From the NCBI RefSeq assembly GCF_047663525.1, contig NC_092602.1, forward strand, positions 2,425,501-2,489,500: a DNA stretch of 64,000 nucleotides, read 5' to 3'. A model generated the notes under the pieces. It did not search any database. It was not told the DNA's origin and worked only from the letters and a program-made list of their open reading frames with translations. A program made the translations under genes and the position numbers. Shown here piece by piece: positions 25,728 through 40,700 of this stretch (position 1 is the stretch's first letter; the number at the start of each line of letters is the position of its first letter). The DNA comes from Anas platyrhynchos. Taxonomy: Eukaryota; Chordata; Aves; Anseriformes; Anatidae.

Positions 25728-28700
25728 CTAGAAGAGGACAGAACATTATTTTCTTTGTAACCTGTGATGTCATCAAGCTGCTTATTTCCCTATGAAAAAT
25801 TTCACCAGAGACCAGTATGTATTCCAATGCATACCATTTTATAAAGAACAATTTGTGTATTACATAAATTAGTATCTATTTAAACAAAAACAGATTTTCA
25901 TAGGCATGGTTATCATTACAGCAGCAATTAGACACAATTGATTTTCTTCAATTATTACCTGCAGTAATTCAATATGAGATCAGTGTTTACTTTTGGATTT
26001 TGTACCAGTGTTCTTATGAGTTCCTTCTTTCTTATCGGGGGTTGTCTAAATACAGTCTCAAAAGAAATCTACAAATAAAGAAATATTTTATGTTCTTCCC
26101 AAAGAAGTCTTTCAGACAATATCAAAACTAATTCCTTACATAGTCAACCTTTTTCTTTAGTTTAAATCCAGAGATTTTTAGAGCAGGAAAAAGCAATACA
26201 TTTGCTGACTATTCCCTGTGCCAAATAATACTTAAGCATTCAAAGTTCTTTTATAGCACTCTCAATTATTACATTCTCATTTTCTGAGCTTTATTTAAGT
26301 AGGCAGAATGAGAAATTAAGAAAAAAAAAAAAAAGCCCAGCTTTCCTTACTTTTGAATGGAATATTATTTAAAATCAACAATCCTCTGAATGTACTGATA
26401 TTTAATCAGTTAATAAAAACATAAAATAAATAAATTATAGATAAAAATCAAACTCACTCCAAATTCACCAAGCTGGATACCCCATTCTGCATCAGTAACT
26501 ACTTCTTGGAATTTTTTCTTTTCTTCTGCTTCACCACATTGGGTAGCAAGCTGTACTCCAACCAAAGCAACTGCCTTAAAGAAGTGAGAAAGGAAGTGAA
26601 TAAAAGTATAGTAAATAATCTGAAAACTGAAAATCATAAGGTCTAAATCTCTGGAGGAGCTTAAAACAATTTCACAGATGATTGCAGAACTGTGGAAGCT
26701 GGAAACAATCTTCACAAAACCTATTATCAGGATTCCCTTACCTGCTAAGTTAGCACTTCAAAACTACTTTAAAATTCAGTTTCTCTCTCAAAAATATTTT
26801 AACAGTGCTGCACTGATCTAAGTGCAATTAATATAAAAGGTGTTTTTAGACATCATCTCTTCTCCATATTTATGTTACTCTCCCTCCCTATTTCTTTGTT
26901 ATGCTTTACTTTCCAGCTTCCTTCACGTTTTAATAGGAGGATTTGTTTATTCATTCTTTTTTGTGAAAATTGCTGTAAGAGAACAATTTTTCCAAAATAC
27001 TGTAGGTGTAAGTTATGGTGGGATCTGAAAAGAAACAAAGCAAAACAATAAGAAAAAACAATTTCAAGCCTTGAAATAAGTCATGATGAGGTAAGCTAAT
27101 GCTTGGACGTGCATCATGCTAACTATCTTACACTGTGGCTAACAGTGGTAGCCTATCTCTCAGTGGTACCCTACAGTGAGGAACTTGTTCAGACAGCTAT
27201 ACCCTTAATAAAAGCAAACTTATGCATTTCTTTATGACATTGCTGACATCTTGAAGAAATTCTTAAATATGCTGTATATGCTAAAGAAATACATTGGCTT
27301 GTGAATTTACCAGAACTTTTTTATAATTTTGCCACGTATTGTTTATGACATCCCATAGCTTATTGAACATATCTTGTTTGGGCAAAATTGTGCAATATCC
27401 CAGTGCCAGGTCCTGATCTATGAGACGACAGTTGAACACCTGTATTTTGGAAAGAAAAGTTAAAAACTTAGGAATGTGATTAAATAGGTCTGTTTGTATA
27501 AAGTATAACAAAATTTATTTATTTATTTGTTTTAAATACAGTCCCAGAAAGTTGGGACTGTAGGGGCCAACCCTGTTAGGCCATCCAGCTCACTCCTGCC
27601 CAACTGAAATATGAAGCTTTGTCACCCAATCCCCTCCCAACACCTCAGTACTGTCAATGCTTCCCCTCATCTTCATCATGGTTTTCCAGGGTGCACGATT
27701 TTTCCCCAACACATGCGTTTTGTGGCATTTGGCCATATAACAATTTCAGAATGGGGTTCTGTAATATGAGGGGTAGTTTCTTCTTTGATAGGGCAGAAGC
27801 AATGGGCTCTTTCTTACCCCTTTCAGACCATTCTTACCTTGTGTAGTAAGGTCAGGATAGTGGTCATAATTACTGAAGTAGACTTCTGTTTCATTGCAGT
27901 AAGAAAGCTTTTGGTTTCAGCTAGCATACTGACATCATGTAGCTAATATAAAAAGAGACAATCAGCACACACTTAAAAATAAATTCCAAGCCTTCAACTT
28001 CTTACCATTTATAGCATATTAAGAGGTACTGCAGTAATAGTATTTTCAGATTTAATTAAGGTCTTAAAAAGACCTCTTCCAGTTAGAAAAAGAAATTAAT
28101 TTTCCCAATGCTTTTGAAGCGAGGAGCATGACTTCAATATTCTACTTGCAACTTTTCCCAGTCTAACCAATGATAACACAATGTGAAAGGGTATAATAAA
28201 CCATTATTAACCTTCATTTTACTCCTGGCCTTTCTGCAGGGGCTAGAAGTGTAGTTTTGAATGTACTTTGTAAAGAGAAACAGAAGACCACAAGAAATAG
28301 GGAAGAAACTGCCAGCTCCTTTAACAAAACAACTGAACATTTTATCAAGTGGTAGTAATTTTTTACAAGGTCATGGCAATAGCCTCTCCCTATCTTATCA
28401 AATACTTATAAAACTAAACTTGTTTATAGTTGGCATACTTGTACGATTTACTCTTAGAAAATTTCCACATAGCCCTTGTCATACCTTCTCACTCAGGGAC
28501 AAATTCATGTTGTTTGAAATAACGTGTTGAAGACAGGATCCGTATGAACAGACTATTAGCCGCAAAGCTAACTCGCACTGACTGCACTCCATGAGGTTTT
28601 GTAGCACTGCACACATGGGAGTTCCAGCTGGCAGCAAAAGGTTCTGTCCTATATTTCAGAAACAAAATAATCTCAGAAAATGAATATTTAGAATACGCAT

Positions 28701-31700
28701 ATTATTTTTAGAATACCAAAATTAATATGCCATAAGATGAGACTTAGCCTCCTTTGAAACTTTAAATTTTCAGAGTTTTTTTTATTTAATACAGACTCCC
28801 ATTTTAGTTCAAATAACAGAAGTTTGTCATCTTCTTGGAAAGGCTCTAGATAATGCTCATAGTGGTAGAACTGTAGTAAAGTACAGGCTTTGACAACATG
28901 TCCAAAATTACATGGGTGAATGGTACAAATTGCTATCTAGCCAGGTGTGTTCTGTGCTGAACAAAGCTGTCTCCCTAGCACATGGCTTTAAGAGGGACTC
29001 TTAGGCAACTATTTAAAAACTACAAATTATTCATTCTTGCATAGGTTTAATTCAAATTTGTCATGTTTTGGTTGTCTGATTTATACTTTTGAATTGGTGA
29101 ATATACCACTCTGATACCTTTAATAAATGCGCAGTTTGCCAGGCTGGTAGAGTCCAAAGGATAGAGCTTGCTCTCTGGAAGACAGACAAATACACATTTG
29201 CAATGTACCAAGATCTCAACAACACTGTAAAGCCTTGAAATACCTTAAAAATACTGCACTTCAAGTACATAAAATACAAATTGAATAAGAACAGAAGACA
29301 TATGTATTCTAAGAGCCAGGACTGCCTTTTTCATTTTTATTTTTTACGGTGCTTCATAAGAAGTTATTTTATAGAAGGGAATATCTTTTCAAATTCAGAA
29401 AAGAATATATACCAATAGCTTTCAGCTACTGTTTTTTGTGTATTTCTTCCAGGAGCTTATCTAACTGACATTTCTGAGGTGTTAATTTCTATACAAGCAC
29501 AGCTGTCAAATTGTCCTAGATAAAAATCACTATGAAATATAGCTTATATATTGACTCAATGTTCAGGAATGCAAGTTTACCAGAAACATGCAGAAGAGAA
29601 GAAATAGTTTCATATGCAACTGGAAGAGCTATCTGTGGATCAAGAACTATCCCATCTTCATTAAAGAAGTCATTGTAAGTCCACTCTTCATAAGGATCTT
29701 TATCTCCTCCAAAAGATGTTGTCTAAATAAAAACATTGTCAAAATTGCACACAATAAAAAGAACAGCTAATGAGTACATCTACTCACAAACTAAATGTTT
29801 CAAAAAATTAGTTTATAAACAGGAATAGTAAATGTTGTTATATTTGAAAATGGATTCTATTGCACTACTTATTGTTAAATGTCCACTAGCATTAAATATA
29901 TTTCCTGCTTATGCAGCAGCCACATTTCTCTTTCATGTGGCACTTATTTAGTTGCACAGCCCAAACTCATTCTCAATTAATTTAATGGAGACTTTCATAA
30001 ACATTCTTAGCAAACATTTTTCAAGTGGATCATTTTTTAGAAAAATAACATTCAGTGTATAAATATGCTTGCCTAGTCATTTTGATCTATTCCACTCAAA
30101 CTGTAAGAGCCCATTCATTTCAAGAAGCTCAAAGCATTACTCGACCTGAACAAAAGACAAAGATGCTATTCAAGAACTTGATCCATCTTAAGTTTTACAA
30201 AATAGCTGTGAACACCTTTACGTAATACATGCATTTAAGAAAATTAAAATAAAAGCAAAATAAATAATCACCTTCTCCTTGCCATTGTTTACCTTTTTTT
30301 TTTAAATTTTATTTTTTTAAAGAAAGCTCTTTTTTTTTTTTTTTTAAATATAGACAGCTTTCTATGCTCTCTGGCAGTCTTGGCAGCAGTTACTCAGTAA
30401 AAGCCCTACTATTTTCAGTCACACTAGCAGGATTTATTAATACACAAGTGGAGAATTACTTGTGCCACTGCTGCACTGCTTTCAGTACTCAAACCATTTA
30501 CACCTTACACTGAAGTACATGTGTATTCAGAGAAACCCTAATTTGTAGAGTTGTAGGCTTATTTGTTTTGCCTTTGTTTCTTTTTGAACAAACTGATTAA
30601 ATATTCCTGAAGAAATAGGAAAAGATACATGTACAATTAACTCTATTCCATCAATCAGGACATTACATATACTCAAAAATATATTTAAATTAGAAGAAAT
30701 ACCTTTGCTGTAAATCCATAGTTTTCTATTTGGCACTGTCTGTAAATTTCCTTGGCAACCAAAGTATATTTACATAGTTCCAGAGAATCTAATAGCAAAT
30801 CTGTAAAAATATTAAGATCATTATTAATATACTATGAATGGAAGGCTCATATACCCTATTAAAAGCAAATAATATTTTGCAGCAGCTATTTGGACAGATA
30901 ATTTATATAGAATTTTGCTTTTGATCAGTTCTCCAACATGAACACAAATAAATAGTGTTCAGTAATTAGAGTAATTACCTGGACTACATACTGTAGCTGC
31001 TTGACAAGCCATTTCATAGATCACTGCGGGAAGATTTATATCTTTAGGAGTGATCATTGGAACATCAGCTCCCAACATGTGACAAAGCCTTTGACATGCT
31101 GAAAACAGTAGCTTCCCTGTTTCTTCATTACAGTGATTTTCATAGAAGTCCCTATTAAAAAATGGATGTTAAAAATGAATAATAATAATAAAAAAAAATC
31201 CAATAGTCCCTAGGGCTTTCACTTAAGGCAATATTCTGTTCTAATTCTTTAATTCTCTTTTACTTATTTCACATATGTGACTCACTGCAATTAAGCTTCT
31301 GTGACTGAAGTGAAAAAAACACAACGGAGCTTACCTTAGAGATATATCCTGAGAGATACAGAACATGATCATAGTAAGAAGGATATTTAAGATTTTCATC
31401 TGACCTCTTTGGGAGAAGATAATAGTAAGTTTAAATTATCTGACAACCTAAGCATGACGAAGAGACCAGTTAGAAACCACAAAGTGGTCCGTATGGTCAG
31501 CATACAACCATTTTCTTCTACCTATGTAAGCTGAGAAGCTCTCCTAATGGTTATTTAATATTGTGCCTTACTTAGGTCTCACCCTAAAACTGTAAGGAAT
31601 CTTTTACTTAGCAATCATTTGAGACACTAAAAGTTTACATTCCTATTAAAAGCAACATAAGCATATTGCTTAAACACTCATTTTTAGAAAAACACAACAA

Positions 31701-34700
31701 AACCCTTGCCTTCACTCTACACATCTGCTTGTTTTTACAAAACTTCAGAAATACTACACAAAAGTCCATTAAAGGAGTTAACCTCTTGAAAATCTCTGCA
31801 ATTTTACCTGCATATTTTTACAGCGTCTTCAACTTTTCCAGCATCTAATGCTCTAAAGACCAGTTTTTCTCCCAGTTCTTGCTCTGATCTTTGCAGGAGC
31901 AAAGCCAGTTTGTACAGCCTTGATTCAGTAGAACGATTCTTTACTTTACCATCATCTGAATTACAATTCATTGTCTGTTCTTTTCTAGACTTTGACAGAG
32001 ATCTGACAGTTTCGTAAGCTTTGATGTGCATCTCAAGAAGCCTAGACATCAGCGTAGGATTTCTAAAGTCTTCAACTGAAAGAAAGATATCAAAGTCTTC
32101 CTGCAACAAAAAATAAGATGATGGCTCTAGAATCTCTTTAAGTGTATTGAAGCTACAGAATCTCTTTGAAAAAAAACAAAAAACAAACAAAAAAAAAACA
32201 ACCTTTGCATGTAAATTGTTAATACAAATAATTTTCAATAGTATCCATATTAGAAGAAGAGGTACAATAACTACAGTAAATCAAAAGTAGTTTGAAACTA
32301 CAAAGATACCTACCTGTAGCGTAGCAAGTGTTTCAAACATTTTTAGGTTTGCTTCACATTCATCCTTCTTCAGAGGATTGTCTGTTGGAGACAAAAATAA
32401 AATAATTAAAAAAAAAAAATACTTCTTGGTTGCTTTTTACAAACAAAACGTAAGATTTTTAAGTTATGGCTTACCTTTTTGAATGCTGAACAGGAATTTA
32501 AGGATTTCCACAAGTGTTTTTGTCATAAACATTTGTTTTTTGTGCTGCAAGGAAGGGAGAGGTTAACACTTTGCTTGGCCAGTAACAGACAGTGACCCTT
32601 GGCCACCACTCTATTAATATAGTATGCAATGCTCTACAAATGTCTTAGCAACAATTTTCAGCTCTAAAATACTATTAGTTGAAAAGCAGGGGAATAAAAA
32701 ATTACTGTAAATAAGCATCCTTTATAGAAATAGCATATATTTCATAGCTCTCTGTTAGCTCTCACACAAGATTTGAGAAATCCCCACTCTTCTTTTGTTC
32801 TTCCTTCCCCTTAACAGAATAACTTCATAAAACAACTGTTAACAAAAATTCCCTTCTGTGGTTACAAGAGTGATGTGTACGGTCTACTTGGAAGCCTTGA
32901 ACCACTTTGGTGTGTGGCAAAACCACATTTACAATTTTTAAATAGGTATTTTCCAAGCAATCAAAGAAAGAACTGGAAGACACAGAGGATTAGAGGGACA
33001 AAAATGCAGCAGGATTTATAAATGATTAACTAAATTCAGTTAGCCAAGCCATTTTGTGCATATGTCTTTAAAAATAACATAAATGTATAGCAACCATAAT
33101 CAGAATAAATTCAAGTTGGAAGACACTTTAACAGGTTACCTAGTCTGACCTCCTGCTCAAAGCAGAAACAGTAGCTGATTCCATTTTGCTGGAAGATAGT
33201 TTTTACATTTTCACCTCCTACCTTTTTTTAAGCATCTTGGTAAGAACGATATTTAAAATAATTAACACATACATTTTACAGTGTGAAATGATGTAGTACC
33301 TCTTCAGAATTATCTGCTTTATTCTGTAGTACCAGTGTTCCCCATACAGTCAATCTCTCTGCAACTTTCTCAGCTTCAGCAAGAGTCAGAGATTTTAACA
33401 AAGTCAGAGATTCCTCTCCCTGGAAAAAAAAAAAAAAAAAGAAAAAGAAAAAAGTAAGAAATAATCAAAACAGAAAATCATTTGCTTATGGAAAAGCTGT
33501 TATATATACTTATGATTATATGTAGTTACGATACTGAGTAGTTTTTTAGTAAAATTTTATGTCTCTCAGTAAAATTTGTGTTTCCTTGCTAAGGTAGGTA
33601 TTTGCTCTAACAGGCCAATTAAAATACAGTTTTGTTAATGGGCAATTATGCAGTGTTTTTAAAACATGCTTTGGTTATCAAGAATATCACAACCTAATAA
33701 GACAGAAGTGTTAACATGAGGAACTCTTTGCAAGGGAGTTAATTTTATTCTTTTAATCAAAAAGACCCGTTTTTGAGAGGGTAGAGGAGATCCCAATAAA
33801 ATAACCAGAGATAACCACAGGGTATAAAAGTAATTACACCTACAGTAACGCAGCAAGTAAAGTTACATGTTTCAAAACATTATGTGAATACACGTAGAGA
33901 CTTCAATTCCAAGCTTGTCTTCTCTATGTGGGACATTATTTTTGTCTTTTCTTTTTTCCTCAACAATTAAGGAATGGCTCATGATGTTTAAAATGCTGAG
34001 AGTGGTTGAATTTTTAGTGTTAAGTACAGGCAGCTATATGTGCAATTAAAAGAACAGAAATAAAACAAGGATATGTAAACTGTGTACAAGGTTTCAGCAA
34101 GCAGTGCAACTGTTACTACCGTTTTGAAAATAGGCCACATTGTCTTTAAATATTGAGATCAACTGACATGAAATATTTTAGTACCCTTTCTTTGTCAATC
34201 AGGTCTATCATCCTCAGAATGTAGACTTCCATGGTGGGCAACATATATGCTGATACAATTTTCAAAGCATCCTCCAAAGAAGTAGGAGTATCTTGTTTAA
34301 GAATGTATTTCACCAGCCTCTGTGAGAAGAGATATGGAATTTAATTTGTTGATTTATACAATAACAAGGGAAATCACTTACACACTCTGCATTGTAATTG
34401 TACAGTTCATACCAAGCAAGTTATCTAGAAGTTTAAGAATTCTGTTTGTAGATAAAACTTGATTAAAGCATAACTGGGAGAAGAATGGGCTTGAGGAAGA
34501 GAATCATGTAGTTAGAACACATGTATGAATTACCCTTGGAACGCTCAAAATTCAGGGATCTTATCTGGCTCCACATGATGACAAAGAACTTTTCTATAAG
34601 TGTTCACGTTTTCTACGTAGCAAAGGGGAGATGCTAAAAAACGGGTATTGCTTGTGTCCTTAGCAGAAATCAGATGTGAAGGCCTTAGAGAACTATTTTT

Positions 34701-37700
34701 TCCATTTTGTTAGCTCCCCTCTCTTTTATTTTTATAAAACTCTATTATCAGTTCTGTACTAATCAATTTGGGCTGCCTGAGCTAAGCTGCTAAAACTTAA
34801 CAAAAACAAACATATAAAAGCACTTAAAAAAGCAGTAACTAAGCAAAAGATGAATGTATTTCAAGTATAAAGAAATCAAACCAAAAATCACATGAAATTC
34901 TTGAAAATAAACTTGAGACTGGATTTAAGAATTTTTTGATCAGTTTAGATCCATGTCCTCTTTAAGAAAAACGCAGTGCAAGGTAGTTATGAAGTCTGAA
35001 CACAGCAAGAGAAGTGGACATTGATAACAAGTGGAAGCTATCCATTGCCAAGCTCTTTTGCAAAATCTGGCTTCTAATAGCTGATAAAAATGCATGCAGG
35101 TATTTTTCTTTAATAGAAATAAGAGACGTGATGATCATTTACCATTATCATCTGCTTGTCCTTTAAAAGATTAGTATCTCTTATCCCATAAGCTCGCAAA
35201 AGCTTCTTCATCTCCATCAGTCGGTAACTTTCCTGCAGTAACTTTACTCTGTGGACAAATGAGACTCCTATTAATGCGTTTGCTACCTACAGCTATATTA
35301 TTTGATAACCTCAATACATCAGACACATTTATTTATTTTTAATCTAGCTGAAATGTGCACACAAAACTGAGGCATAGACTACAGGATGTTGCCTTACTTG
35401 ACATGATCCATTTCCAAATGCTGTTTTACCAGCTGCTCCACTGCTCCACTCCACGGTACCATAGCACCATGCATTATCTGCAGAACTGCATCAAATTTCA
35501 GCTATAAAAAGAACATAAAGAGCTTAGTTCTCAAAACGAGTTACAAGATAATCTCTTGAAGTATTGTTCACCCGTGATTCCTTTAGGCAAGCATTTTATT
35601 TCCTAGCTGAATCTCCACTTGCACAAGGGGCATTCATTATCATAATAAGACGTGTCAAATTAGATTAGAAAATGGTTATAGCAATTTGTGACACTGTAGG
35701 GCTTCAGCTTCAGACATACCAAAGTTGGTGAGCTTTCTGTGTGATGACATCAAAACTACAATTAGATTCTCAAGCAAAGAATATCACATGGCAGATTACT
35801 AACAGAATAAAAAGACAGCACAGTATTTTCTCCTCATACCACTGATACAAAAAATGTACTCATGTACTTATGTAAAAATTGTGTGTTACATTCTGAATTG
35901 ATGTATTAGAGCCCCTTGATGCCTATTTTGTTAAAGATACTTACATCTGTATCGGAGATACAGCCAATGACGGCTATTGCCTTTGCCTCCCATGCAGTTT
36001 CAAATACTGAAGTAGACCGTGTACAACAACGTTCAAGCAAATCCTGTATATTTTGATAAAAAATATTAGGATATTTGAATTCATAAAAACAGGAATATTT
36101 TAGAATATAAATAACAATTAAAACTTGTTTGGACATTAAGGGACAGATTTGGCTATCTTCCTGTGTATCTGTTAATGCCTTGTTACGGAAATAGTAACTT
36201 TCAGTAAATTTGTTGACAGTAAACTAATTTGAAAAGTGGTTCTAAAATTCAGGTGTAAATGAATAAAAACAGCTATCAAATTTGTTTTTTGCTTACTCAT
36301 TTTCAAATAGCTTTCTTCAAAATAAAGAATATACGGGTACCTTTATATACTGTAAAAGAAGTTCATCCTTTTGTAGATTGTGTTCACAGAGGTAGGGTTT
36401 TATAAACTTATCCAAAATGGATGGGACAAGTTCTGGTGCCAAAATTTTATCAAACATACGAAACACAATAGTAGTTGCATTTTCCTAGGCAGCAAATATA
36501 AAAATGCCATATTAGAACATTACATGTCAGAATATGATCTTTCATATCACTAATGACTAACTAAATATCCAGTGCCTGTTTAAATCAACTGAATGATTTC
36601 AGGACCTAGCATCTCAGTTTAGCTCACATAAAAGCAAACACCCAATGTATTTCTTTTACAAAGTTGTGGTTCAGTTGTACTTTTTAATTTCTTGGTTGCT
36701 AATGCTTGCTTCACATGTCTGTATATATGACCTGTACCGAACTGCCAATCATCATGTTTAAGCCCTACCTTTTCATGGTATCTTGTTACATTATGTATTT
36801 ATACCCGCTGTTGAAACAAAAATTTACAACAAATGCAACATATCAAATAGCCTTAGCAGCTTACGAACACAAGTTTAACTAATCCCACCAAAATTTCAGG
36901 TTTCCTTTTGTCTAACTTCCAATTGTTTGCTACAGGATTTTTCTCCTCAGAACAATCCAGTACACAAAAGCACTTCGTAAAGTGTCTGCAGAATTACCTT
37001 TTCAAAATCACAGAGTGCCAGCTTGCAGTTGTATTTTCTGTACAGATTTATCAGTTCTTGTAAATCATTTACCAGCTTCTTTAACCTACGTACCTCTTCA
37101 CAGTCACCACATCTCTGAAACAGTGTTTAGAAATTGAAACATTAGAAGATTTGCTGCAATTTCCAATTTTGGATGCCTTATAACCTTGGAGATTTTATGG
37201 ATCTACATGCCAAACCTTCGCCTGGCATACAATGAAAAAAATAAGGTACATGTTGAAAGTGGAACTTAGCAGAGTAAACTTTCGTACTTGCATTATGTGC
37301 TTCAAATCCAGGATTCACAAATTTAAGACAGATCTAAATAATACAGTATGTTAACATTTTCAATTTGTAAAATACACAGCTGGTTAGCTTAAAGCTTTAT
37401 CTTTCTCCACATTCATTGTACCACTGTTACAGATGCTAGTATACCTAGGATATACAATATACAGAATTTATATCTGTTTACACAAATGCAGTATTCATAA
37501 CCTTAGAACTAGCTGATGATGTTAATGTTTTTTCCAGGCCACAAACGCATAGTTAATTGCGATCAATTTCCAAAAATCCTGACAGAAACGAGACATGTTT
37601 CTAACTGAGGTTCCTAAGTATCTTTATTGAAATTTAAGTGTTTTGTAGCACATTACAGAACATTCAAGAATATGAATTGTATTTAAACTATTAATATATC

Positions 37701-40700
37701 TGTTAAAGCATATATGTATTGAACTGCTTTATTTCCCCCCCTCCCCTCTTTAAACTGAAGATGATTGAAACTCAGTTCCTTCCTTAAATGGAAGTCATTC
37801 ATTTTTCACCAAAAGCAATAGTGACCCAATTCTGATCTAACTCTTGCAGAGAACATATGTTCTGAGGTTTCTGAATAGCAAATCCTTAATCCACATTTCT
37901 TACCAAAGGAGTCCACTGGCCAAAAGTTGTCAATCCCATTTCACCTCGATTCTTACTTGTAAAAAAAACCTCTGCCATTTGGAGTCCATTTTCTGGCCAA
38001 TTTGCCTGTCCAAAAAGTTGACATTAGCAAACTGTATTATAAATATAGAAATACAAGACACATGAAGTTTCTGCAGTGCAACTTACCTTATCAGTTAATT
38101 CAAGGTTTCGAGCGCCTTGTTCCAGCCATTTTGCTAATATTTTCTGCAAAAAATATAGTTACAGGTAGAATTATACTATCTACCAAAGCAAAATTTGCTA
38201 TTATAAATTTGTTTTAAAAATAATTTAAAATTATTTTTAACTGTAGGGAAGACTGTACGGTAAAGAGAAAGAGGAGAATAAGGTTCTGACATTCAAAAAT
38301 AAAACTTCTGTAGGTCTGACTATGTAATTAGTTTGAGAAGATTACATTTCACATTTATTAAATTAGTTTTACCTGTTCCTTCGGCACAACTCTTCTTAAG
38401 AAAGGAATCACAACATTTTTAAGCCACAAACATAGCTCATCCAAAGGAACAGTGACGTGAATGGCATTCAGTAAATTCTCCAGCATTTTCTCATCAAAGC
38501 TGCTTTCAAAATCTGCCTAAAATTTAAAACAGAACAATTACAGATTTATGGAGTATGTGTAAATCAGATAATTTGTAAAGCTGCTTCACCAACAGGTAGA
38601 GGCAGTAGAATTCACAAATATAAGAAGAAAAATTTCAGCAGCCATAGATAGGATTAAAAAAAAAATAGCTCTGTTCAAACAGACTAGAGTTTCATCTTAA
38701 GATACAACTGAAGCTTTTTCTTTTTTTTCATTCTTCTTTTTTTTTTCTTCAAAATTATGGTGTAAGGATCGTGTCTTTTACTTACTATACTTACATGGCC
38801 TATAGTTTTGTCTTATTAAGAAAACAACATAGACCTGAAAGCTCTGCACTAATGAATATAGCAGCGCGTAGCCACTATTATGAACATGTCATTCAGAGTA
38901 AAGAGTCCATGTGATTTGTTAGCCAGCAAGTGTCCACTGAAAAATTCTATGACAGCTGTGCTCCCAAGGAGTATTGAAGATTATAGTCACCACAGAATAA
39001 AGGATCATCATTCTTCAGACCTAGAAATATATATTCTGACATCATATATACTAGTTTATTCTTAGATCGATAGGAAATTCAGCCTTTTAAGGAGTGAGAT
39101 GAAAATGGAATCATAGTGACAAAAGATGAGATTCTGCATTTGCTTCTTTGGGGAGCTGTTTTGTAACAGCATTGGTCTGATTCTGTTAAAGAAGGATGGA
39201 AGACTTAAGGTAATTAACATTCCCTGTAAATACCAAAGACAGGTTTATGCCATTTTACCTGATGTCTAAGCCAGAGGTACTGTGCACAACGGAAATTTCC
39301 TTCTTCTAGCTGAAAAATGATATTCCTGAAAATGTCTTCATTGTTTAGGAATTCTGTCCAAGCAATACCACTAGAAATAAGAGGAGGAAAAGAAAATCTG
39401 TTTTTTTAAGTATCAATATTGAAGGATATGGAGATGGAGAACCTCAAAACTTTTCTAGCTCATACTATATGCTCTAAGAGAAAAGAGTGTTAGATTGTGC
39501 ATGTCTGCACACGTGTATAAAATTACACCCCTTCTGCATACGTTGAAAAAAATATTATACAAATTCTATAAAATTATACAAAAAAATATACAAAATAGTG
39601 CAACAAACGATATATATTGTAACATATACGCTGAACCTCTCTGAAATCTCCCTTCACCACAGTGAATTAACAAAATCAACAAAAGCAAACCTGAATTTCT
39701 CTACTCCAAAAGCTCCATAGAAAGTTGTAAGCCTTGCCTGAGCTCTCAATACCTGAATGAAGACAGAAGGTTGAGGTCAATATTTCCTTACTAAACAGTA
39801 ACCATTACACGGTTAGATCTAACTACCATAAAGAGGAAGAATGGAAGAAAATAAAGGCTTCTCAAGAATTTCAGTTAAATACATGTGTAACATATATATG
39901 TTTGTTTAATAAAGCATTAATACAAAATTTCAATTTCACAAATAGTTTACATGGATTCTCTTTGAAGGTGGATGATTGCTGTCCAATATACAACAGGACT
40001 AAATAAGAAATAAAATACTTAAAAGAGCACCTAAGAAAGCTTCTGCCTCTGTCTTCTAGAACACTCCTAAATGAATCTAAGACTGAAGGAATCGCTTAAC
40101 CCTGAAGTTTGTTAATGCTTTGGTTCTCTTTCATACTTTAAAATATAACAGTTTTTAGATTTTTAAAATGTTTAACAGTACAGTTTTTAAAACTCTACAT
40201 CATAATAGTGCATTTCATAGTGCAAGGCCAAGAAATTCATCCTCACCTCAGTTATGGATACTGGAGTCCCATCAGATGGTAGAACAATGGTTTTATCATC
40301 TTTCTTCAAGATCTGAAACAAATACATGAAGTAGATATGCTGACAACTCCGTTGATGCAGAACATGCCAAAAACAGTACTATGAATTTAATGAAGACACT
40401 AACAAAAACTTAGGACATCTATGAACTCCTCCATAAACCAGAGTCTTTATTCCACAGTGTTAGACTTTGATTGGATTTCAATACGGATGCAGGATCAGAC
40501 AGATCACATGCACCTCTCTGATTCTGTTTAAGTTAACAAAGGCTAAAATAATTAAAACAAAAAAGGTGACATATTTTGACATTTTACTCCACAAATTAGT
40601 ATTGAAAAAGAACTCATAAAGACTACTCAAAACTAAAACCCTCTTTCTGGTGCCAAAATAGAACTGTAACCCCTTTTTTGCCTTTAAGCAATAGCAAGAA